The notes under the pieces: generated by a model
Database searches by the model: none
What the model saw: the letters and a program-made list of their open reading frames with translations, nothing else
What the model was told of the DNA's origin: nothing
Translations under genes and position numbers: made by a program
Part shown: piece after piece, positions 43,841-51,755 of the stretch
Layout of the letters: every line of letters starts with the position of its first letter
Numbering within the stretch: position 1 is the first letter of the stretch
DNA from: Actinoplanes octamycinicus
Lineage (GTDB): Bacteria; Actinomycetota; Actinomycetes; Mycobacteriales; Micromonosporaceae
Length of the DNA stretch: 64,000 nt
Reading direction: 5' to 3'
NCBI RefSeq assembly: GCF_014205225.1
Contig: NZ_JACHNB010000001.1
Location: forward strand, 1,488,001-1,552,000

Positions 43841-45418
43841 ATGAGCACTCCGACCACGAGTCGCGGCGAACCCGGAGCCATGTCACACCGCGAGATCCTG
43901 GAGGCCCTCTCCGGCCTGCTGCTCGTGCTCTTCGTCGCGATGTCCAGCTCCACCATCGTCTCCACCGCGCTGCCGACCATCATCGGCGACCTGAACGGCT
44001 CGCAGACCCAGTACACCTGGGTGGTCACCGCGACCCTGCTGACCGCCACCGCGTCCACCCCGATCTGGGGCAAGCTGGCCGACCTGTACAGCAAGAAGCT
44101 GCTCGTGCAGGCATCGATCGTGGTGTTCGTGCTCGGCTCGATCCTGGCCGGGCTCACCCAGAACACCGAGCAGCTGATCGCCGCCCGGGCCTTCCAGGGC
44201 CTCGGCATGGGCGGCGTGCAGGCGCTGGTCCAGGTGGCCATCGCGGCGATGATCCCGCCCCGCGAGCGCGGCCGCTACAACGGCTACCTGGGCGGCGTGA
44301 TGGGCCTGGCCACGGTGGCCGGCCCGCTGCTCGGCGGCGTGATCGTCGACTCCTGGCTGGGCTGGCGCTGGTGCTTCTTCGTCGGCGTCCCGATCGCGGT
44401 GATCGCCCTGGTGGTGCTGCAGAAGACCCTGCACCTGCCGGTCCTGCGCCGGGACGACGTGAAGATCGACTACCTGGGCGCCACCCTGATCGCGGCCGGC
44501 GTCAGCGTGATCCTGGTCTGGGTGTCGTTCGTGGACAGCTCGTTCGGCTGGCTCTCCTGGCAGACCTTCGCCATGGTCGGCGGCGGCGTGGCCCTGCTCG
44601 GCCTGGCCACCTGGGTCGAGTCCCGGGTCGCCGAGCCGGTCGTCCCGCTGCCGATCGTCAAGCAGCGCACCACCGCCCTGGCCATCCTGGGCAGCCTCGC
44701 GGTCGGCATGGCGATGTTCGGCGGCTCGGTCTTCCTCGGGCAGTACTTCCAGATCGGCCGCGGCTACAGCCCCACCGAGGCCGGCCTGCTCACCATCCCG
44801 ATGATGTTCGGCCTGGCGTTCGCCTCGACGGTGGCCGGCCGGCTGATCACCCGCAGCGGCAACATCAAGCCGTACGTGGTGGCCGGCACGATCATCCTGG
44901 TGATCGGCTTCGGCGGCCTCTCGGTCCTCGACCACGACACCCCGCTCTGGTACGTCGGCATCGCGATGTTCCTGGTCGGCGCGGGCGTCGGCATGTCGAT
45001 GCAGAACCTGGTCCTGGCCGTGCAGAACACCGTGGCGCTCAAGGACATCGGCGCGGCCAGCTCGACCGTGGCGTTCTTCCGCTCGCTCGGCGGCACGATC
45101 GGCGTCTCGGTGCTCGGCGCCGTGCTGGCCCGCCGGGTCGCCGACTCGATGACCGGCCAGCTGGCCGCGCTCGGCGTGCACTCCACCGGCGACTCCAGCG
45201 TCAGCGCCCTCAACCTGGGCAGCCTGCCGCCGGCCATCCAGCACGTGGTGCGGGTCGCCTACGGCGACGCGACCGGCCACATCTTCCTGATCTCGATGGG
45301 CATCGCGGTGGTCGGCGTGCTCGCCGCGCTGCTGATGAAGCCGACCAAGCTGCGCAGCACGGTCGACCTGGCCGCGGCGAAGGAGCCGGAGCCGGAGCTG
45401 GCCGGCGCCACCAAGTAG
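43841..45418 (+). CDS. MFS transporter, DHA2 (14-helix) drug/H+ antiporter family
   Basis: 525 residues; the ATG at 43841 has GAAAGGGG 8 nt upstream. MFS signatures: LFVAMSSSTIVSTALPTIIGDL (helix 1, motif D1-like), WGKLADLYSKKLL (motif A) and GLATVAGPLLGGVIVD (motif C of antiporters). About 14 hydrophobic helices place it in the EmrB/QacA-type DHA2 group, exporting hydrophobic or cationic compounds by proton exchange. Regulated in all likelihood by the divergent TetR. Followed by a terminator hairpin. Confidence 0.94.
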   Translation: MSTPTTSRGEPGAMSHREILEALSGLLLVLFVAMSSSTIVSTALPTIIGDLNGSQTQYTWVVTATLLTATASTPIWGKLADLYSKKLLVQASIVVFVLGSILAGLTQNTEQLIAARAFQGLGMGGVQALVQVAIAAMIPPRERGRYNGYLGGVMGLATVAGPLLGGVIVDSWLGWRWCFFVGVPIAVIALVVLQKTLHLPVLRRDDVKIDYLGATLIAAGVSVILVWVSFVDSSFGWLSWQTFAMVGGGVALLGLATWVESRVAEPVVPLPIVKQRTTALAILGSLAVGMAMFGGSVFLGQYFQIGRGYSPTEAGLLTIPMMFGLAFASTVAGRLITRSGNIKPYVVAGTIILVIGFGGLSVLDHDTPLWYVGIAMFLVGAGVGMSMQNLVLAVQNTVALKDIGAASSTVAFFRSLGGTIGVSVLGAVLARRVADSMTGQLAALGVHSTGDSSVSALNLGSLPPAIQHVVRVAYGDATGHIFLISMGIAVVGVLAALLMKPTKLRSTVDLAAAKEPEPELAGATK

Positions 45419-45432
45419 CCGATATTCGCGGG

Positions 45433-45463
45433 AAAGGGGCGTCTCCGCGCGAGGCGCCCCTTG
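45433..45463 (+). terminator. Terminator after the MFS gene
   Basis: Stem AAGGGGCGTCT / AGGCGCCCCTT (one G-U pair), 7-nt loop, ending in TT; 15 nt after the stop codon. Confidence 0.7.
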
Positions 45464-45616
45464 TGGCGACCGGGATCACGTCCACGAATCGGTAATGAAA
45501 CGTTGACACAGCGCTAACCTCGGTTGACGGAGAGCTGATCACCGGTCTGCCGCGGTTTTCCTCATCCCCGGCACGTGGCGACCGATCTGTCCGGCCGCTG
45601 CGGAGAGGAGCACCGG

Positions 45617-47206
45617 GTGAAGAAGCGCCGCACGGACGCCGAGACGCTGTCCGCCGCCCTACTGACGATCGAGGACCAGCGGGCCTGGGACGCCCGTGCC
45701 GAGCTGGCACGGGCTGTGGAGCTGGAAGACGCGGCGCTCGCCCTCGGCGACGACTTGCTCGTCATGCGGGCCCGGCTGTGCCAGATCAACATGCGGATGC
45801 GCAGCGGTGACGTGGCCGCCGCGGCGGAGCAGATCTGGCGGGTGCACCAGTGGGCGGTCGACAACGACGCCCGGCAGTTGCTGGCTCGGACCCACCTGAT
45901 CTGGCACAGCATCCATCAGCACCTCGGTGATGCCGAGCAGGCCCTGGAGCACGCGCTGCTCGCGGTGGAGCTGCTCGATGACGACTCCACCGAGCACATG
46001 CATGTCTGGCACCGCACCAAGCTGGGTGATGCCCTCTGGGCCGCCGGCTCGGTGGACGCCGCCCGGCAGCGTCATGCGCAGGCCGAGGAGCTTGCCGTCC
46101 GGACCGGCTCACCGGCGCTGCTCTGCCTGCTCAACAACTATGCGTACGCCGAGTTCTCCTACGGCGACCAGCAGCGCGCCGAGGAGATCGCCTGGCGGAT
46201 GGAGCACCTCGCCCGCGAACAGGGGGAGCAGCTCCAGCCTTCGTTCCTGGACACGCTCGGCGCGATCCAGAACGGCAACGGGCACTACGCCGCCGCCGAG
46301 GCGACCATGTTGCACTGCATCGAGCAGCACGCCGAGGGCCAGCACGAGGACGCGGACGCGCTCGCCGAGTACCTTCTGACGCTCAGCCAGGCGCAACGCG
46401 GGCTGGCGGCGTACGACCGGGCCCAGGGCAGCCTCGACGAGTCCCGTCGGCTGTGCCTGGAGCGAGACCTTGGCGAGACGCTCGTCCGGGTGCAGCAGGA
46501 ACAGGCCGAGCTGCACGCCGCCCGGGGCGAGTTCGCCGCGGCGTTCGCCGCGCACAAAGCCTTCTTCGAGGCCCACTGCAAACTGCAGTCGCTGCAGCGG
46601 GAAGCACGTACCCGGACCCGGCAGGCGATGTTCGAGACCGCCGAGGCGCGGCAGGAAGCCGAGCGCTTCCGCGAGCAGGCCCGCCGGGACCCGCTCACCG
46701 GCCTGCACAACCGCCGCCACGTCGACGAGGTGCTGCCCGGCCTGATCCGCACCGACCCGCAGCTCACCGTGGCGCTGGTCGATCTGGACCACTTCAAGCA
46801 GATCAACGATCAGCTGTCGCACGACGTCGGCGACCAGGTGCTGGTCCGGGTCGCCCAGCTGCTGGCCCGCGAGGTGGCCACCGCCTGCCCGGGCGGCTTC
46901 GCGGCCCGGATGGGTGGCGAGGAGTTCCTGGTGGTGCTCCCGGGCACCGCGGTGCCACGGGCGCACGCGCTGCTCGACGCCCTCCGGAGGACCATCCGCA
47001 ACCAGCACTGGGCGCCGATCACCCGGCACCTGCCGGTGACGGTGAGCATCGGCGTGGCCGGCCTGGCCGACGCCCCGCAGGGCGCCCAGGCACCCCTTCT
47101 GTCCACTGCGGACGGTCATCTGTACGCTGCCAAGCACGGCGGACGTGACCGCGTGGTCTCCTCGGTGCAGCTGCGCGACTGGGTCGGGCACGCCTCGGCC
47201 GCCTGA
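45617..47206 (+). CDS. GGDEF diguanylate cyclase with TPR-like N-terminal region
   Basis: 529 residues; the GTG at 45617 has GAGGAG 6 nt upstream. The first 350 residues are helical repeats like TPRs (AAAAEQIWRVHQWAVDNDA, DAARQRHAQAEELAVRTGSPA, RGLAAYDRAQGSLDESRRL). A coiled coil (FETAEARQEAERFREQARR) leads into a GGDEF domain with DPLTGLHNRR, VALVDLDHFKQIND and the active-site RMGGEEF. An RxxD inhibitory site is not seen at the usual place. It makes cyclic di-GMP in the cytoplasm; there is no membrane segment, so its input is probably protein binding. Confidence 0.93.
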   Translation: MKKRRTDAETLSAALLTIEDQRAWDARAELARAVELEDAALALGDDLLVMRARLCQINMRMRSGDVAAAAEQIWRVHQWAVDNDARQLLARTHLIWHSIHQHLGDAEQALEHALLAVELLDDDSTEHMHVWHRTKLGDALWAAGSVDAARQRHAQAEELAVRTGSPALLCLLNNYAYAEFSYGDQQRAEEIAWRMEHLAREQGEQLQPSFLDTLGAIQNGNGHYAAAEATMLHCIEQHAEGQHEDADALAEYLLTLSQAQRGLAAYDRAQGSLDESRRLCLERDLGETLVRVQQEQAELHAARGEFAAAFAAHKAFFEAHCKLQSLQREARTRTRQAMFETAEARQEAERFREQARRDPLTGLHNRRHVDEVLPGLIRTDPQLTVALVDLDHFKQINDQLSHDVGDQVLVRVAQLLAREVATACPGGFAARMGGEEFLVVLPGTAVPRAHALLDALRRTIRNQHWAPITRHLPVTVSIGVAGLADAPQGAQAPLLSTADGHLYAAKHGGRDRVVSSVQLRDWVGHASAA

Positions 47207-47327
47207 CCCCCGGTCGTGTCACTCCGTGACGAAATACGGATCATGGGGGTGATGCCGGTCAATCGTTGACGCTAGGCTGGACGGACTGTCGATGATCGAC
47301 GGTGGGGTCCAGCGTGAGGAGGCGGTC

Positions 47328-48155
47328 GTGGAGCACAGCAGTGGTAACTCCGCTCCCAGCGAGGTCGCTCCGCCTGGGGTCAACATCAACGTGCCGCACT
47401 CCGCCCGCATCTACGACTACTGGCTGGGCGGCAAGGACAACTTCGCGGTCGACCGGGCGGTCGGCGACGCGATGATCCAGGCCATCCCCGGCATGCGCTA
47501 CATGGCCGGGGAGAATCGCAAGTTCGTTCACCGCGCCGCCCGCGACCTGGTCGCCAAGGAGGGCATCCGGCAGTTCCTGGACGTCGGCACCGGCATCCCG
47601 ACCCGGCCCAACCTGCACGAGGTGGCCCAGCGGATCGCCCCGGAGACCCGGGTGGTCTATGTCGACAACGACCCGATCGTGCTGGTCCACGCCCGCGCCC
47701 TGATGCTCAGCTCCCCGCAGGGCCGCAGTGAGTACATCAGCGCCGACATCCGCGACCCGCGCTCGATCCTGCAGGACAAGGTCCTCAAGGAGACCCTGGA
47801 CCTGACCCAGCCGGTCGGCCTCACCCTGATCGCGATCCTGATGCTGCTGGCCGACGAGGACGACCCGTGGTCCACGGTCGCCGCGCTGCGCGACGCGATG
47901 CCGTCCGGCAGCTGCCTGGCGATCACCCACCCGACCGCCGACTTCAACCCGGACGAGGTCGGCCAGGCCGTCGCCGCCGCCACCGGCGCCGGGATGACCC
48001 TGGTCGCCCGCACCCAGGAGGCGGTCGCCCGCTTCTTCGGCGACTGGGAGCTGCTCGAGCCGGGCCTGGTCCCGGTCTCCGCGTGGCGCCCGGACGCCCC
48101 GGCCGCCGACCCCAAGGCGGCCTATTACTGGGCCGGAGTCGCCCGCAAACCCTGA
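47328..48155 (+). CDS. SAM-dependent methyltransferase, DUF574 family
   Basis: 275 residues; the GTG at 47328 has GAGGAGG 5 nt upstream. DUF574 (PF04672) signature PHSARIYDYWLGGKDNFAVDRAVG, a Rossmann SAM site FLDVGTGIPTRPNLHEVAQ, VVYVDNDPIVLVHARAL, and EYISADIRDPRSIL. The C-terminus is AYYWAGVARKP. The family is abundant in filamentous actinobacteria; substrates are unknown. Single gene, followed by the tandem-repeat region. Confidence 0.92.
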   Translation: MEHSSGNSAPSEVAPPGVNINVPHSARIYDYWLGGKDNFAVDRAVGDAMIQAIPGMRYMAGENRKFVHRAARDLVAKEGIRQFLDVGTGIPTRPNLHEVAQRIAPETRVVYVDNDPIVLVHARALMLSSPQGRSEYISADIRDPRSILQDKVLKETLDLTQPVGLTLIAILMLLADEDDPWSTVAALRDAMPSGSCLAITHPTADFNPDEVGQAVAAATGAGMTLVARTQEAVARFFGDWELLEPGLVPVSAWRPDAPAADPKAAYYWAGVARKP

Positions 48156-48230
48156 CCACACCCCGGCCAGCCCGCAACGTGCCGTCTCAGGTTCTTCCAC
48201 GCAAAAACACCTGAGGTGCACCACAAGATC

Positions 48231-48515
48231 GGCCCCGCCCACTGCCCGGGCGGGGCCGATCCTTCTCCTGACGCCGCTCGCCGCCCACTCCCCGGGCGGG
48301 GGCCGATCCTTCTCCTGACGCCGCTCGCCGCACACTCCCCGGGCGCGATCCTTCTCCTGACGCCGCTCGCCGCCCACTCCCCGGGCGCGATCCTTCTCCT
48401 GACGCCGCTCGCCGCCCACTCCCTGGGCGAGGCCATCCTTTTCTGACGCCGCTCGCCGCCCACTCTCCGGGCGAGGCCATCCTTTTCTGACGCCGCTCGC
48501 CGCCCACTCCCCGGC
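48231..48515. repeat. Tandem repeat array, six units of 42-47 bp
   Basis: The CTGACGCCGCTCGCCG core occurs at 48268, 48315, 48357, 48399, 48443 and 48487 (spacings 47, 42, 42, 44, 44). Units have the form GATCCTTCTCCTGACGCCGC + TCGCCGCCCACTCCCCGGGC. The last two units carry a variant CATCCTTTTCTGACG. It is non-coding as far as seen, although frames stay open because one period is 14 codons. It lies just after the DUF574 gene. Confidence 0.9.
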
Positions 48516-49046
48516 CCCACCCTCAGCCGGCTCAACAGCGAGTTGTCCACATCAGCGCGCCGTCCACAGCCCAGCCCCGGAAAATCCTGCCGCCGCGCCA
48601 CACTGTCTTCGGGGCGGCTCCCCCTGGGAGGGCGGGGACTGGGACGTGGCCGAGCCCGCAGCGAATGAACCGGATGCTGCCGGCCGCCCCACGGACCAGC
48701 TGGCCACGCCGCTGCGGCACATCTCGACCCGGGACGTCCCCCGAGCTGCTGCTCGGCTTCGGGCCGACTGCGGCGCTTCCGGCGTACCGGAAATCTCGGC
48801 GCGCAAGCCGAAGCGAACCTCGGGCCGGCCGGCGGACCGGAGAGTGCTGACCGCGCGTGCCCGAACGGCTCAGGTGAAGCGGATCTGTCCTACTGTGCCG
48901 GCCCCGCCTCCCGCCCCGGCGGGGCCGGCAAGTCCACGACCCGGCCGTCGCCGGTCGTTCACCGGCGACGGCCGCGCACTACTCACACACCGCTCGGAGG
49001 ACCCCTCCGAACGTCCTGGACGCCCGATCAACCCCGGTGGGGTGGA
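48516..49046. other. Intergenic region with strong hairpins
   Basis: No convincing gene. Perfect inverted repeats are present: a 12-bp stem at 48897-48908 / 48918-48929 and a 10-bp stem at 48945-48954 / 48962-48971. Long open frames exist on both strands but have shadow-like composition. Confidence 0.6.
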
Positions 49047-49089
49047 CCGGATGGGTGGCCCAGCACGGGGAACCGGGCCACCCATCCGG
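49047..49089 (-). terminator. Perfect 15-bp hairpin downstream of the 49092-49400 gene
   Basis: Stem CCGGATGGGTGGCCC (49047-49061) with its exact complement at 49075-49089 and a 13-nt loop. It begins 2 nt after the stop codon of the minus-strand gene and so is probably its terminator, though no U-tract follows. Confidence 0.65.
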
Positions 49090-49091
49090 CG

Positions 49092-49400
49092 TCAGACGGG
49101 CGTATCTCGCAACACCCGAAGTCGTGGCCGTTTGCAGGCCGGGGGGATCGGCACCCGGCCGGCGCGGATCAGGATCTCGCGCACCGCGCCCTCGCGGCCG
49201 TCCGGATCGACGACGATCCCGCGGACGCCGAGCCAGATCTCGCCCTCGTGGGGAATCGGCTTGTGCCAGTCGACCCGGACGACGCGCAGCCGGATCGTGC
49301 CGATGCCGTAGCAGTAGTCCGACTCGGCGAACTCGTGGACCGGCCAGCGTGGCCGGCTCGGCCGCAGCCGATCGTCACGGACCCGTGGCGCCGAGGCCAT
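49092..49400 (-). CDS. Hypothetical protein
   Basis: 102 residues from the ATG at 49400; the frame is open to 49481, so the start is uncertain. The segment VHEFAESDYCYGIGTIRLRVVRVDWHKPIPHEGEIWLGV... looks like a compact beta-rich protein (alternating strands, conserved-looking Trp and Tyr) and ends in a basic tail (CKRPRLRVLRDTPV). No family recognised. Downstream of another small gene on the same strand (59-nt gap), with a strong hairpin after it. Confidence 0.6.
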   Translation of the reverse strand: MASAPRVRDDRLRPSRPRWPVHEFAESDYCYGIGTIRLRVVRVDWHKPIPHEGEIWLGVRGIVVDPDGREGAVREILIRAGRVPIPPACKRPRLRVLRDTPV

Positions 49401-49458
49401 CCACCGCGAACGGGCGTGCGGCCGGCCCACGGACCGGTGCCCGTGACAACGAACGAGT

Positions 49459-49710
49459 TCACTCGCGCGCGTCGGACTCACCCTCCTCTGCCGGTGGCTC
49501 GGCGGTGCTGATGCCGCCGGGCTTACTCAGTGCGTAACGAACGCCGCCGAACCGGTGGGTAACCGCGCTGGCCCGGGTGGAGGCGGCGACCACGTCGTCG
49601 GTGATCCTCACGTCCCGGTGGACCGGCGGCGGATTACCCCGGCGCGAGCTCTCACTCGCACCGGGATCGCCCGGATCGGGGTGTTCTGGGCCGATGTTGG
49701 GTATCGACAC
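49459..49710 (-). CDS. Hypothetical protein
   Basis: 83 residues from the GTG at 49710 (AGAGG 8 nt upstream) or 86 from the GTG at 49719. The N-terminal half is hydrophilic (IPNIGPEHPDPGDPGASES). The centre VRITDDVVAASTRASAVTHRFGGVRYALSKPGGI looks like a folded core, with an acidic end. No family recognised. First gene of a two-gene minus-strand unit, divergent from the DUF397 gene. May be connected with the neighbouring DUF397/XRE regulatory pair, but only by position. Confidence 0.55.
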   Translation of the reverse strand: MSIPNIGPEHPDPGDPGASESSRRGNPPPVHRDVRITDDVVAASTRASAVTHRFGGVRYALSKPGGISTAEPPAEEGESDARE

Positions 49711-49837
49711 GCTCGTCACCTCTCGCTCGGACGCCCCCGCCAGGGAGCCTCGCGTCGAGGCCGCAGACGTCGCTCCGCGACCGACCAGTCACCTAAAGAT
49801 GTCACCCTGAGTGACACTTCTTCGGATGTCTTGTGCG

Positions 49838-49908
49838 TTATCATGCTCAGAATCCCGGTACTACGCAAGGCCAGATGCACGTGCATTTGCATCGTCAAGC
49901 GATTTGGC
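49838..49908 (+). promoter_or_regulatory. Conserved leader element upstream of the DUF397 gene, with ATGCACGTGCAT palindrome
   Basis: It contains a perfect 12-bp palindrome ATGCACGTGCAT (49875-49886) and an ATG frame (49843) reading MLRIPVLRKARCTCICIVKR. The same element, same orientation relative to its gene, occurs at 51263-51333 before the XRE gene. By hand count 41 of 66 nt and 14 of 22 codons agree, and the 5 differing codons among the conserved residues change only at the third base. Here the frame has no early stop and runs into the DUF397 gene in another phase. Either a leader peptide region or a binding site. Confidence 0.55.
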
Positions 49909-49966
49909 ACAGGGGGATCACCACCCCGGGTCGAACAGCGATCCGGGCAGACCAAGGGAGCTTGGA

Positions 49967-50203
49967 ATGACCTACGTGGTCAACGGCATGCCAGCCGGTC
50001 AGCTGCAGGGCGTGACCTGGCAGAAGAGCCGTCGCAGCAACCCGAGTGGCAACTGTGTGGAGTGTGCCGTCCTGCCCGGCGGCGACGTCGCCGTGCGCAA
50101 CTCCCGCGACCCGGAGGGTGCCGCGCTCATCTACACCCGCGCCGAGATCGAGGCGTTCCTGGGTGGGGTCCGGGACGGGGACTTCGACAACCTGGTGGCC
50201 TGA
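49967..50203 (+). CDS. DUF397 domain protein
   Basis: 78 residues; ATG with AGGGAG 6 nt upstream. Diagnostic motif GVTWQKSRRSNPSGNCVECAVLPGGDVAVRNSRDPEGA and an acidic C-terminal helix (EIEAFLGGVRDGDFDNLV). In actinobacteria DUF397 proteins are partners of XRE-DUF5753 regulators, modulating them in developmental and antibiotic control (as in the Streptomyces pairs near bldB/whiJ). Its cognate XRE gene is convergent directly downstream. Confidence 0.93.
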   Translation: MTYVVNGMPAGQLQGVTWQKSRRSNPSGNCVECAVLPGGDVAVRNSRDPEGAALIYTRAEIEAFLGGVRDGDFDNLVA

Positions 50204-50222
50204 AGGTCACCGCCATACACGA

Positions 50223-50259
50223 AAAACGGTCCGGCCGGGACATTCACACCGGCCGGACC
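50223..50259. terminator. Bidirectional terminator between DUF397 and XRE genes
   Basis: Stem GGTCCGGCCGG (50228-50238) with CCGGCCGGACC (50249-50259). AAAAAC on the left gives a U-tract for the minus-strand XRE transcript. It lies between two convergent stop codons. Confidence 0.8.
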
Positions 50260-50275
50260 ATTGGCGTGCCTGGAC

Positions 50276-51166
50276 CTAGATCGGGCGGCCGACCTCGTGC
50301 AGCAGCTTCCCGAGGATCTCCTGCGTGTGGTTCGGCGGGTCGGCGTCGATGCAGACGCGCTCCATCGCCATCGCGTACTGATCCACGTCCTCGCGCTTGT
50401 CGAGGTAGATCGCACTGGTGAGCTGCTCGACGTAGACCACGTCGGGCAGCTCCGGCTCGGGGAAGCGCAGGATCGAGAACGGACCACCGGCCGCGGCGTG
50501 CCCGCCCGCGGTGAACGGGATGATCTGCAACCGCACGCTCGGCAGTTTCGACGCCTCGATCAGCGCCTCGATCTGCGAGCGCATCACCTCGACGCCGCCG
50601 ATCGGCCGGCGCAGCACCGCCTCGTCGATCACCGCCCACAGCTGCGGCCCACCCGAACGGGTGAGAATCTGCTGCCGCTGCCGACGCACCTCGACCCGCT
50701 TGTCGATCTCGTCGGAGCTCGCGCCGGCGTGACCCAGCATGATCACGGCACGCGCGTACTCCGGGGTCTGCAGCAGGCCCGGGACGAACTGGATCTCGTA
50801 GGTGCGGATCAGCGTGGCCGCCGCCTCCAGCCCCAGATAGGCCTGGAACCAGTTCGGCAGCACGTCGTTCAGCTGCTGCCACCAGCCGGGGCTGTTCGCC
50901 TGGCGGGCGAGGCCGATCAGCGCGTCGCGCTCCGCTTTGTCGCTCACGCCATACAAGGTCAACAGGTCCGCGACGTCGCGTTCCTTGAAACTGACCCGGC
51001 CCAGCTCCATCCGGCTGATCTTGGAACCCGAGGCGCGGATCTCATAGCCCGCCGCATCCCGGGTGATCCCTTTCGACTCCCGCAGCTTCCGGAGCTGGGA
51101 GCCGAGCAGAATGCGCAGCACGGTTGGGCCGCCGCCCGGCGCCTCCTCCTGCGTACCCGCGCTCAC
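50276..51166 (-). CDS. XRE family regulator with DUF5753 domain
   Basis: 296 residues. N-terminal helix-turn-helix (about 18-75): LGSQLRKLRESKGITRDAAGYEIRASGSKISRMELGRVSF. C-terminal DUF5753 (about 105-290): IRTYEIQFVPGLLQTPEYARAV, then RRQRQQILTR, LWAVIDEAVLRRPIGG, RLQIIPFTAGGHAAAGGPFSIL. This is the usual DNA-binding partner of DUF397 proteins. Convergent with the DUF397 gene; a copy of the shared leader element lies about 100-170 nt upstream, hinting at common control of both partners. Confidence 0.93.
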   Translation of the reverse strand: MSAGTQEEAPGGGPTVLRILLGSQLRKLRESKGITRDAAGYEIRASGSKISRMELGRVSFKERDVADLLTLYGVSDKAERDALIGLARQANSPGWWQQLNDVLPNWFQAYLGLEAAATLIRTYEIQFVPGLLQTPEYARAVIMLGHAGASSDEIDKRVEVRRQRQQILTRSGGPQLWAVIDEAVLRRPIGGVEVMRSQIEALIEASKLPSVRLQIIPFTAGGHAAAGGPFSILRFPEPELPDVVYVEQLTSAIYLDKREDVDQYAMAMERVCIDADPPNHTQEILGKLLHEVGRPI

Positions 51167-51232
51167 CTGACTCCTCGTCGCCGCGTCGTGACTACCGGAA
51201 TGCAGTCGTGTGCATCCTAAGGCGGAGATCGT

Positions 51233-51328
51233 CTACCGCGAAACCTTGTCAAGCCTAGTCCTACCGAAGCGGATGCGCGCACAGATGCACGTGCAGACGG
51301 CCTTGCGGACGCACTTGATGACGAGCAT
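51233..51328 (-). CDS. Candidate 31-residue Cys-rich leader peptide upstream of the XRE gene
   Basis: A frame beginning MLVIKCVRKAVCTCICARIR and ending VSR, with four cysteines (C6, C12, C14, C16) and a basic tail. The stop lies 66 nt before the XRE start on the same strand. The related frame at 49843 upstream of the DUF397 gene keeps RKA-x-CTCIC and RFG with third-position changes (ATT/ATC, TGC/TGT, CGA/CGC, TTT/TTC, GGC/GGT), which suggests translation. No clear ribosome site is visible and the partner copy lacks an early stop, so this may instead be a DNA or RNA control element. Confidence 0.35.
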   Translation of the reverse strand: MLVIKCVRKAVCTCICARIRFGRTRLDKVSR

Positions 51329-51333
51329 GATAG
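51263..51333 (-). promoter_or_regulatory. Conserved leader element upstream of the XRE gene, with TGCACGTGCA palindrome
   Basis: Second copy of the element at 49838-49908, in the same orientation relative to the gene it precedes. It shares ATCATGCTC, CGCAAGGCC and TGCACGTGCAT blocks at the same spacing. The palindrome lies at 51286-51295. Possible binding site for the XRE protein or leader region. Confidence 0.55.
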
Positions 51334-51455
51334 CTGACAGACACGTACCGATTGCTAACGCAGCGTGCCGAAAACTTCGGCTGCTCGGCCGTTGCGCCCC
51401 GTTGGTGCTGCCTGTTGGCCACCTGACGCAGCCTCGAGAGCTTGGAGGCACCGTG

Positions 51456-51755
51456 ATGTCGAACTGGATGACATCCACGCCGACCGTCACCCCGCCACAG
51501 CGAGACCCGGCCGACGTGGCGCCTGCGGAGAGCTACCGCCCGGCCGACCCGGTGTGGGTCTACCGCGACGGCTGGCGCGCCGGCGTCATCGAGGCCGCCT
51601 CCCCGCGGGCCGTCACGGTCACCTACAAGCCAGGCAGCCACCGCGGCACCGGCGTCGACACCTTCACCGCGCCCTACGTGACCTCCCGCGACGACGACGA
51701 CCCGACCCTCGACAACCGCGGTCTCCGGCTGGTCCGTCGAAAGCCGCTGGCATGA
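51456..51755 (+). CDS. Hypothetical protein
   Basis: 99 residues; ATG with TTGGAGG 7 nt upstream. The middle (PADPVWVYRDGWRAGVIEAASPRAVTVTYKPGSHRGTGVDTFTAPYV) has the look of a small beta-barrel domain (SH3- or Tudor-like spacing of strands), with a low-complexity N-terminus. No family recognised. Its end overlaps the next start (ATGA), so it is coupled with a small membrane protein gene. Confidence 0.65.
   Translation: MSNWMTSTPTVTPPQRDPADVAPAESYRPADPVWVYRDGWRAGVIEAASPRAVTVTYKPGSHRGTGVDTFTAPYVTSRDDDDPTLDNRGLRLVRRKPLA

Noticed and set aside
48231..48515. CRISPR array
   Set aside because: Units are contiguous repeats without unique spacers of constant length, and no cas genes are present.
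48646..49311. 221-residue plus-strand frame
   Set aside because: Pro/Arg/Ser-rich random composition, crosses three perfect hairpins and is antisense to a more convincing small gene.
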